DNA of 64,000 nt from positions 21,773,021 through 21,837,020 of the forward strand of contig OX335642.1 of NCBI GenBank assembly GCA_946894095.1, written 5' to 3'. Positions within the stretch are counted from its first letter, which is position 1; the number at the start of each line of letters is the position of its first letter. The notes below the pieces were generated by a model that was not told the origin of the DNA, searched no databases, and saw only the letters and a program-made list of their open reading frames with translations. Made by a program: the position numbers and the translations under genes. Source of the DNA: Incurvaria masculella. Lineage: Eukaryota > Arthropoda > Insecta > Lepidoptera > Incurvariidae. Below are positions 55,741 to 64,000 of the stretch, piece after piece.

Positions 55741-55984
55741 ATACATGCATTGAATTAGCGCTACAGCTATGTTGCGGACATTTACTTCAAAGAATAACAA
55801 TTCAAAAATATTTCCGCCGTCGTCGTCACCGAAAATTTTAGTATCAGACGCTGGAGCCAGTCCTAGGTTGACTTTAATTAAAATACACTTTTTATCAAAG
55901 AATGTATGTAGCAGCGACCGTGAAGCAATTACACATTCCTTACGGAATTAAAGTTGTAATATTTTGTTTCAATCCCTCTGTTCT

Positions 55985-56135
55985 GGAACCACTTTCATTT
56001 TGATTTGGATAGATGAATTTTGATGACGAATGGGACCGAATCCATGTAAAATTGTAGGCCACCTTCCCTTATTAGATGGTAGAGTAAGGCCTGCCCGGGT
56101 TGAAGCCATCGCATTGGATGAAAAGATGTTCGAAC
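55985..56135 (+). mobile_element. SINE family S, central part
   Basis: GAATCCATGTAAAATTGTAG, CCACCTTCCCTTATTAGATG, GCCTGCCCGGGTTGAAGCC, ATCGCATTGGATGAAAAGAT. Truncated at both ends. Confidence 0.8.
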
Positions 56136-56285
56136 GATGTTTTTTACAAGTGAAAAGGAATATGTTCGCTGTAATTAATCGACAAACTTTATGAAAAGTC
56201 AATGTTCGTTATGTTTGCCAAGCGCGCGTTTCGTATGCATAACCAAGCTAAAGGCGGACGAAGTAAGGAGACGGGGGGTAGAAAT

Positions 56286-56300
56286 GGGGGGGGGGGGGGG
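56286..56300. repeat. Homopolymer run of 15 G
   Basis: Fifteen consecutive G, followed by TGG, with another GGGGGG-rich patch just upstream. It could form a G-quadruplex and is a likely site of sequencing length error. Confidence 0.95.
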
Positions 56301-56887
56301 TGGCTTCAATCGAGCTACGAGTGTGTAATTAATGCTCTAGCAAACTTTATTTAGTCGACAGTTGGGGGAGTTGACTATAGTGGGGGTGGATTCTCAAATG
56401 TATGAATGTTTTAGGAGACTGTTTGACTGTACTCTTTGCAAGGATTAAAAAATAAAACATTGTTTTCAATACCAACATATAGAACTAACATATCAAGAGT
56501 TTAAAAGTGAAATGTGATAATATCCGATTGTTTTCAATTCGATAATGACGTACGAAAAAAAAATATCTAAAAATAACCACAACTGATTTTAATAATAAAA
56601 ATAGTAAATATTTACATTGATTGTCTAGATATAATATAAAGATAAAACTGTGAGTCTCTATTGCTTTATGTTCTCAGATTTAACAAATATTAAAAAACTT
56701 TCTTAAAAAAAGTTTGATAACAGAGTATGAGAGTTTACCATTATAAGTATCAAATATAGCTAGACCATCGATGCATCTTTAAAACATTTAAAATTCTAAA
56801 ATAACTAGTAGTTATTTAAAAGAAATATAAAATATGGTTTCATTTACGCCCTTATAGAACTAAATACAATGAGGTGTTATCACGCCC
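56301..56887. other. AT-rich intergenic stretch
   Basis: Nothing recognised. Confidence 0.35.
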
Positions 56888-57425
56888 TTAAGGTGGGACT
56901 TCCCGCTCAACTACCCATACAAACGTGAAAAGAAGATCATGCGCATATTTCATGTCAGAGATCCAAAATTATGCTCAAAACAGTTTTATTTGATTGAACT
57001 AGATGTCTGATGACCATTGGCATTGTAAACTAGTGTTTGGTTTCTAAGTTATAAGGTAGGAAAGTTCGAATTTTTCGCGTGTTTTATACAATGACTTTGG
57101 AGGTGGATTACTGAATTATATAATAAAAAACATTAAGAACATTAGTCATCAGACATAGCTGGTTTTACGAAGATTTCTAATCAATTTGGTTTTTGCTTGA
57201 TTTTGACTACAGCGGTCGTGATTTACTTTTATCTATAAGTCGTTTTGTAATTAAAATGTTCGTAAATCTTACCAAATGCGCATTGTCTGCTTTGTGGACA
57301 TGTTGAATCCTCTCATCACGGAGCCTGTCTTTTTAATTGAAACAGAGAAATTCCCAGATCCGCAATAACACGGTTTTGTACCGTGCCCGCGAATGAGTTA
57401 GTGCCATCGGGAAGGGCCACCTTAA
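56888..57425 (-). mobile_element. TTAA-flanked MITE, copy 5 (CTTCCCG subtype)
   Basis: Ends TTAAGGTGGGACTTCCCG and CGGGAAGGGCCACCTTAA, opposite in orientation to copies 2-4. Like copy 3 it carries CTTCCCG at both ends. About 538 bp and non-coding. Confidence 0.88.
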
Positions 57426-58413
57426 AGTTTAGACTCCTCGATGTCGTGTCTGTTCGAGTGTAGTAAAGTTAAGTGCATCTAAATAGTTTTCATATGACTT
57501 GTTTCCAAAGGTCATCACCATTGGACGTCTTTATACTCCCTCCAAAAGGTCAATATCCTTACTAAAGCTGGGGTTCCTGACCTCCGAGAATATCGGAAAT
57601 ACGAATGTATGTTTTGTACAGTTTGAGAAGCAAATAAGCAGGGAGGAACTAGAACGCTTTTCGTATTTCAAAAGAAATAATAAATTTGCTGTTTCATATA
57701 TTTTTGAAAGACACTAAAAATTATTTCGTGGAATTGTCGCGTAACTTCATTAGTTTAGGTACAGGCAATACAAACTAAACATGCATTATAACATAACTAA
57801 AAAACTTCACTTATTAAAACGGAAAAAGGGTACCACACATACGACAGTAAAGAAAGCCCGCAAGAAAGTTATTAACAAACTTTCCGGGAACTACCGTTTG
57901 ATGAGCCGGCCCATCGTACATTAGTGACCACCGAAGTGTTACTGCCGACGCCTCCGTCGTTGATAGCATATCGTCGGTTACGGCATCGCGCGCCGGGAAA
58001 CCGCAAGTGTGACAAATATTTGTTTTTTCTATAGCCTGAGACGGAAAGGCGGGAATAAGCATAAATATTGCAAAAACATTTGCAGATTACTTAATGGAAA
58101 TTTATCTCGGATGTCTCGGTGCTTTTAGTATAGAGATATTTACCGTTGAAGGAAAATAGCGTATTTTAGCGATTTACAAAATACACAGACTATTGCCGCA
58201 GGTGACGTATCTATTCTATGAAATGACGGAGAAAGCTGTTGAAAAATAAGAGAAAAAACCTTACGCAATTTGCCGGAATGGTTCAATTTTTCGACCAATA
58301 GAAAAATATGAGCAAGCATTCATCAAACGGACGGAGGCGCGGAGCGGCCGCCGCGCCGCCGATACCTCATCAGAGCACAAACACCTTTTGAGATGTACCG
58401 TCTTTCAACACAC
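57426..58413. other. Intergenic stretch, two unremarkable frames
   Basis: A 72-codon plus frame (57499-57717) and an 82-codon minus frame (57814-58062; contains CHTCGF and CRMCG cysteine pairs) have no recognised family. The cysteine pairs could be a zinc site but no splice sites or partner exons support it. 58330-58365 is CpG-rich. Confidence 0.3.
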
Positions 58414-58603
58414 GGCTCGTAGCTTAGTGGCGTAGGGACTTTCCTTGCATTCCAGAGTTCTGGGTTTGAGTTTCTTTCTCTTTCTGAGTTGGATAAGTTC
58501 ATTTCGTCACGAATGCGAGCTGCTCCACGGTTAGGAATCCCTGTAAAACTGTCCGTTCCCCTCCTTGGGTGCTAGGGTTAAGCCGGTCCGGGATGGTACT
58601 GTA
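58414..58603 (+). mobile_element. SINE family S, 5' half with tRNA-like head
   Basis: CACGGCTCGTAGCTTAGTGG and GTTCTGGGTTTGAGTTTC form a degraded head. The body then runs to GGGATGGTACTG and stops, so it is 3'-truncated. Confidence 0.8.
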
Positions 58604-59405
58604 AACCTCCAGACCCCCCCTTAAAATGATCTCCTAGCCTACATTAGCTTATACATATCTAACCTAAGTTATGTACCTTATATTTCCCTTGGATACATCC
58701 TACATTAATTACCTATTTACCATGTATCCACTCGTCCCATTTGTTCTCCCCATTGGCTCGTGATCGTCCTATATGCTTTCATTATTTACATTACATTACC
58801 ATTCGTCTAATATATTCCCATTTACTGTTTCCTGATTTGCTCACGTTAAATCTAGTTATTTGACTACATTACTTGCTTAGGTAACATGTATTCTCCTGGA
58901 TATTGTTGTCAAATCCTCATTTGGTGCTACGCCCTCCTCCTGTACCTAGCTGTCTGTCTCTTTCGGTTCTTCTAACCGGTTCCTTTCTCCCTATCCTAAC
59001 CTGATACATAATCTCGCTCTCTCTCATACACGCGCTCTCACATACTAACACAAATCTGAATTGATTGGAATAGAGCATTTCAGCATGCCCAGAACTTCAA
59101 AAAAATTTTTACCCCATGGGGTAATGGTGACGCCCCTCACAGTCCAAGGTCCATCCATGGCACTGTTATCCCGCGTCCCCACATGATCGCCTTCCTGCCT
59201 TCAGGCTGTATATGCGACCTCTGCTTCAAAAAGCGGCGGCCAGCCATCCTGAAGATAGAGCCTCTGAACACCAAGGTTCAATTCCCGTGTAGGGAAATAT
59301 GAGTTTATGTGGTTCATTATATACCAATTGGGGTATTGGATTTACAACATGACCACTATATATTTTGAGTGTCCACTGACAACGTCAAGTACGACACATT
59401 AGGTA
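58604..59405. other. Intergenic stretch, possible tRNA-like B box
   Basis: AAGGTTCAATTCCCGTG near 59273 is B-box-like. (CT)-rich tracts occur at 59010-59040. If the neighbouring Ty3-like remnants are real, a 3' LTR might be sought here, but no paired repeat was found. Confidence 0.3.
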
Positions 59406-59588
59406 TCACAAGAATGTTCGTTTTGTCAGCCGATCAAACGGTGACGGAAAACTACGGCGGGTGACCATAGTTACGAATCTGTCTTGTACCAGCCCACATG
59501 AATGTAGGACATACCTCAGACCCTCCCATCTGCCATTACTAATGCATGGACATAAGGGTAGTTTCGTGAACTGCTCCGGACGTACCAA
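59406..59588 (-). pseudogene. Possible Ty3-type integrase C-terminal remnant
   Basis: The 60-codon minus-strand frame contains a segment resembling the region after the GPY/F module and ends in FDRLTKRTF, close to the DRLKPA-type motif near the end of many Ty3/gypsy integrases. The match is partial and by eye. Upstream on the same strand is a possible integrase zinc-finger remnant, and 4 kb further a clearer reverse-transcriptase remnant, giving the expected order. No intact frame spans the domain, so it is dead if real. Confidence 0.35.
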
Positions 59589-60224
59589 AGCGTAGTCACT
59601 TTAAAGATTTTCGCGTCTAGTGACATTAGCCACACGCGTTGCCAAGCCTTTCCTGGACTCAGGGTAGGTCATGAGAGTGTCTCCACATTTTCACGGTTCC
59701 GGCACTTGGCAGATCGTGGTAAAGCCAATAAAGGCTTTCAGAAGAGCTGATAGAAACAGCAGTTCAAGATAAGCGGTTATCCGCAGTCATGACAAACCCT
59801 CAAGGTTGTCGACTAATTTAAGCAGGGAAACAGGAAGTTGCCTGCGAAATGTACACTGAGGTCAATCCAAGATGGATATGCCTTCAGATTTTGTATTTAT
59901 TAAGATAGTCAACCTGGTCGCCGGTTGTCAAGCGAACCAGGGTATGGCCTCCGCCTTCCTCTCAAGCGAGGTAACATTTTAATATTGGAACATGACTCCA
60001 AGGTCTAAATGCCAACAATTTAAAATACGGTGTCATAGTGTCATTTATGTTCAGAGAGATTTTTGGTATGTATTGTATTATCGTAGTGTAGTTTTGTGCG
60101 ATAATGCCAATACTATATTTTCCTTTCAAGGTTCTCTAGAGTTTGACTGAGTATGAAAGTCTTAATGGGTTCCGGCTCCTTTCAGTATAAAGGGGTACCG
60201 CCCAATCTAACTTGAGGCTCAAAT

Positions 60225-60416
60225 TCAGGATCCGCAGCTTCTCGGAATGTTCGTTAGTGATGCTACATTTACGTTTAAGGTACAATCAATCTGGCATGGA
60301 ACCTCATAGAGATCCCAGACCCGACCGAATGTCCCGTAATGCCTCGTTTTCTGGCTGCACTGCAAACAAAAATCCACATAGCGTGCACAAATATGTGGAT
60401 TAGACATGCTTCCCAC
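60225..60416 (-). pseudogene. Possible integrase zinc-finger remnant
   Basis: A minus-strand frame with YVDFCLQCSQKTR near its start resembles the Y....C..CQ..K part of the HHCC zinc finger at the N-terminus of retrotransposon integrases. The preceding histidines are not visible. No D,D-35-E core could be traced between this and 59588, so the assignment depends mainly on the neighbours. Confidence 0.25.
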
Positions 60417-60619
60417 AACTCAACATCCATCGCCTTAACATTTCTGTGAAGAAATATCGTTTTATTCTTTTGTAGCTAGCTAGATAGATTTTATCTAGAA
60501 AAAGCGAACCGGTGTACGTGACTGTTCCGTCGCCCCCACTATAGACTCCAGGTCCTACTATTCAACACTGATCCTAGGAATTTAATATCTTTCTGGTTCA
60601 GCGTGCGCTGACGCACTCC

Positions 60620-61010
60620 CTCATTTCACTCACACCCAAACACTCCTAAGCCCTTCCTAAATATAGTCCATATAAATCAAAGACAGAAACCCATCCTCCT
60701 GTGAGGCGAAATTTTGTTCCACGTAAAACCACAGCCTGTAACCCTCATCCGAGCCATCGGACCTTTAATACCCACGTGAAGCCCCCTCCTCGAATACTGT
60801 ACAAATTATTCGAACACAGAAAACCCTCCTCCTGTAGTACAAGATTTTATTCCATGTAAAACCACATCCTGTACCCTCGTCCGAGTCGACGAACCATCAT
60901 TTCACACGCGAGGTCTTTCCTGAATATATTACAAAATATCTGAGCACAAAATAATCCTCCCCCCCCCACTATAACCAGAGATTTTATTCCACGTAAAATC
61001 TTACCTTGAA
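60620..61010. repeat. Three degenerate tandem repeats of about 130 bp
   Basis: Each unit has a CCTTCCTAAATATAG-like start, CAAA..GAGCACA, ATCCTCCTG, then GATTTTATTCCACGTAAAAC and CCTGTACCCTCGTCCGAG. Starts are near 60654, 60784 and 60911. No coding content. Confidence 0.75.
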
Positions 61011-61439
61011 CTTTATAAAGTCTCTCTTCATACAATTCGTAATTCAAAATGCAGTACACCCGCATATCTAATCCTTCATCCAATGCGCTTGCACATCTAA
61101 CAGGCCGCGCGAACTTCGATATACAATCAATACATATGTCGTCGGCTCACCCACACGAGGCTCCTCATCGCAGTTTGCTACCGCTTGTGGTCCCCAACAA
61201 TATGTACAGACTTACCAAGGTCCAGTGCCGTCCATTCTTTCACTCTATTTTAACAAAAGCTGTTTGCAAATCTACCTACTCTGCAAGAAAACATAGATTA
61301 TTTAGCTAACTCATCTCGTTCCTAAATTTGCACTTTTGCTACTTTCTCAAACTCAATAACTCGTTTCAATGTCACCAAATAAAATCTAAACGAGGGAAAA
61401 GACTTTGCAGGTGCAAATTCCTTAGTAAAACACTTCCGC

Positions 61440-61690
61440 GTATTCAACCTACGTGCCGTAAGCCCTGAATAGAGGCATACTGCCCCAGAGACTCGCTCGC
61501 CACCGACTGACGAGGGACGCGCGCGCCTTTTCTGTTCTAGGCTCTGATCCCCCTCGCCCCTCCCTTGGAATCCCGCCATTTTTCGAGTGGTCATGCGCAC
61601 TCTCCCCTCTCCCCCGCTCATCTTTCCTCCCGGCTCCCCTCTGTACCCGCTCTCCACCCCTCGCCCGGCGTTGGCCTTGGGCGCGTGAGT
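61440..61690. other. GC/pyrimidine-rich segment
   Basis: C/T-rich plus strand (CCCCTCGCCCCTCCCTTGG, CTCTCCCCTCTCCCCCGCTC). A 111-codon minus frame crosses it but is Gly/Arg-rich and shows no domain. TTACCTGTCGCTAAGC at 61718 recurs as TTACTTGTCGCTAAGC at 61870. Confidence 0.35.
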
Positions 61691-62186
61691 CGTGTTCTTA
61701 TTATTTTATTATTATTTACCTGTCGCTAAGCAGAGCATTATTCGAGTACTTTCGAACGTTGTACCTGCGCAGTCGCTCAGGGTCATACCTCAGACCCCCC
61801 CGTCGCCCCTCAGCCTGCGATGACCTTGATTTTATGTTTAGTCAGATGTGCGTAAAACAAAAGTATTATTTTTACTTGTCGCTAAGCGGCATCGCGACGC
61901 AACTTTCATATGCCTATAGGATGCTACTTTGTTGTATTTATATATCATGTTTTGAGTGTGGAGGCTGGCCGTCCACAGCCGCCCCCAATTAACTGTGACT
62001 GCACATGGCACACGATGCCACACGCAGGGAAGCAGTTAATTCAATAAGGTAAGGACAATTGTTACAACATAAAATAAAATAATGTCTTTATTCCATATTA
62101 AGAAAACCTCAACCACGCCCCCATCTCAAAATTACCTTCAACATCCTTCCACCTACTGCGAACTTCCCATATGGAGAATTTTTTTT

Positions 62187-62235
62187 GTTTAGTTTTGTTT
62201 TTGTTTGTTTGTTTGTTTGTTTGTTAGTTTGTTTG
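62187..62235. repeat. (GTTT)n microsatellite
   Basis: About ten GTTT/GTTA units. Degenerate CCTAA-like words follow at 62277-62390 (AACCTAACCTACATCC, GCCTAACCTAATCTAATCC), too irregular to call a telomere array. Confidence 0.85.
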
Positions 62236-62399
62236 TTGTTGCTGCACCTAACCTCCTTCAAAGTAATTTAACTTATGTTAACCTAACCTACATCCACAAT
62301 TTATCCTAATCTTACCTAGCCTAACCTAATCTAATCCAACTGTAATCACCCACAGCCTAAACCTAACCTAGCCTACCTATACCTATCTACCAATAAAGA

Positions 62400-63120
62400 C
62401 TAATAATAATAATAATAATGACTAATAAAGGCACGTGTTCGTCTAGTATTATTAATCTAATTTTAATCCAATCATTTATACTTAACCTCAAATAGAGTTT
62501 CCTAAGTATTCAACTAAAATATTACTCACCCATACTATATTGTATATATTCTTCTCTTATTCTTTAACTAAGAAAATATCAAATATTTCAGCAGAAGTTA
62601 TTATATTGCTGCTCAATAAACTTCGATAAAAACAAATAAAATGAAAATTCGCGGAAATTTAAAAGAATTATAAAATTTAAGACGATTTCGAGCTAGGCCC
62701 CAATAGTAGAGCCCCATTGAAAATTTACAAATGTTCTCCTCCTCTCAACCAAGTGAAAACCTGCCTAAATATTCGAATCGCTTTCTCCTCTTTGTTGTTA
62801 CAAATTTTGAAGAAATTTCCATGCTCAAAATTTAGCAAAGTATAAAGAGATCCAATTCACTGATCTCTACTTTACATCTGCCAACAGGGAGGTCAAGCTT
62901 ATGATATGATCAAATAACTTGATTGAATCTATTTGCATACCAACCATGAAGGTTGGATGTTACTGCATGAATGACATGGTCATTTTCGGATTAGTGTTGT
63001 ACATAGAGCATACCAACTATGAAGGGTTGGATTTTACTGCCATCTCAGCGTCACGCAGTAGCGTGCTAAACCCTGCAAATGCCTGTACTCGCCATTAATA
63101 AATAGGTGTGGTTCTGGCAT
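62400..63120. other. AT-rich stretch with a short direct repeat
   Basis: GCATACCAACCATGAAGG...TTGGATGTTACTGC at 62935 recurs as GCATACCAACTATGAAGG... at 63009, about 74 bp apart. An (AAT)n run lies at 62401-62420. No supported gene. Confidence 0.45.
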
Positions 63121-63349
63121 TTTTCCTCTGACATTGGGCTGATTTAGTGAACACAGTCATTATATGGTCACAATGCCCTAATATGGAATGGTTCAGGAAG
63201 TTGTTTAATGTATTCAAGCAATTCAAACTTTATAGTCTGAAATACACAATGACCGAACCTCAAATTCGCATTGAAATTGTATGGTGTTTTCAGTTGTTCT
63301 CTGGGAACAATATGAACAATGTTTACCCTATGTATTCATGGTCAATTCA

Positions 63350-63790
63350 CTAGTAGTACTCGTCAACGTTGCACTCCGGGTGAGTGTGTGGTTTTGAAGG
63401 TTAACCAATACTTCCCACGTTGCAGTATGCAAGTTCCCATCTTGACAACTGATCCATCGGTGGAAGTCACCCGCTATTCAGCTAAGGATCTTCTTCATAA
63501 ACGACTTTCCAGAACTAGTTAAGCCATGAACACAAAAGGCACTCATATCTCCATAATTGGCCATCGGACAACACGGTCAACTAGCAATGTGGATGAACTC
63601 TATTTGTTTTGTTATTTTATTGAGATCTCCACAGAATCCATGTCATTTTACTTTAATCAAGACAGGTATTCTACAATTCAGTTAAATTGAATCGTAGCCG
63701 ACCTCATAATCCATACCAAGAATCAATTTAAAGTTGGTAAAACCACCAACATAAAATGCAGGAAGTATAGATCGTTAATAACTCAAACGT
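63350..63790 (-). pseudogene. Decayed Ty3-type pol remnant (protease end and RT start)
   Basis: Reading the minus strand, FKLILGMDY near 63745-63715 fits the ILG.D motif after the active site of retroviral-type aspartic proteases. About 40 bp on, PVLIKVK and then GFCGDLNKITK (63660-63590) fit the start of a Ty3/gypsy reverse transcriptase (PV..VKKKDG, then a C.DYR.LN..T segment). Further on, KYWLTFKTTH near 63395 fits the KYLT.NTH strand. Stops and frame changes separate the pieces, and no catalytic YxDD could be traced. Named by pattern only; non-functional. Confidence 0.5.
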
Positions 63791-64000
63791 TTGGAAAACG
63801 TCTGTGAAAATTGTCTCGCATATATCGTGATCGAAGACAACTCAAACGAGTACTGGATATGTTGAACAAAAGATGTTCTGAAAATATCGGTTGAAACACA
63901 TCAAAGCCTTTCCTCTTCAAAATCTACATGATTTGAAATTTACTGATTTGAAGCTTAAAGTAATAAAATAAAAATATATTTAATTTCTTGAACCACAATT
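63791..64000. other. AT-rich window end
   Basis: If the pol remnant is real, protease or gag sequence should lie here on the minus strand, but no DTG/DSG-type active site was seen. Confidence 0.3.

Noticed and set aside
57814..58062. Zinc-finger protein exon (CHTCGF and CRMCG pairs)
   Set aside because: No splice sites, no partner exon and no recognised family; two cysteine pairs in a random frame are not enough.
61322..61657. 111-codon minus-strand frame
   Set aside because: Gly/Arg/Ser-rich translation from a pyrimidine-rich GC block, with no domain or splice support.
62277..62390. Second telomere-type array
   Set aside because: CCTAA-like words are few and irregular, with no run longer than two perfect units.

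Overview
The window looks like AT-rich, repeat-dense intergenic or intronic DNA from an insect, most likely a moth or butterfly. The basis is a (CCTAA)n/(TTAGG)n tract, the arthropod telomere motif. Many dispersed repeats also have 3' tails and termini that I recall as common in lepidopteran genomes; that attribution is from memory and was not searched. I found no complete protein-coding gene, tRNA gene, rRNA gene, CRISPR array or operon. Almost every open frame is short, interrupted, or lies inside a repeat.

Layout. 0.2-7.6 kb: two TTAA-flanked MITEs, SINE pieces, a duplicated 190-bp segment, and three CpG-rich islands (4.69-4.85, 5.68-5.78 and 6.71-6.91 kb) that could be promoter or 5'-exon DNA. 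9-26.5 kb: SINE copies (one with a 5S-rRNA-like head), an inverted pair of tRNA-derived SINEs, a third and a fourth TTAA MITE (the fourth nested in another element), three copies of a hairpin-ended repeat carrying a GTCC/GGAC microsatellite, and RTE-like tails. 26.6-34.8 kb: a head-to-tail duplication of a 4,121-bp unit, with no length change and one difference noticed. 34.8-42.1 kb: a 118-bp inverted repeat around about 20 CCTAA units, two candidate orphan exons (one beside a perfect 47-bp inverted repeat), and a low-copy repeat family. 43-58.6 kb: a LINE C-terminal remnant, more SINEs including a second full 5S-headed copy, foldbacks, the second copy of the nested element and a fifth TTAA MITE. 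58.6-64 kb: scattered minus-strand remnants resembling a Ty3-type retrotransposon pol, interrupted by a three-copy tandem repeat and GC-rich DNA.

The elements can be read against each other. One SINE body occurs about 20 times and carries either a tRNA-like or a 5S-like Pol III head. A second copy of the nested element gives the pre-insertion state of a TTAA MITE. Several perfect foldbacks (17, 22, 27 and 47 bp arms) look like local inverted duplications. Dispersed-repeat boundaries are approximate, usually to within 10-20 bp. Family names are inferences from structure and memory, not database results.
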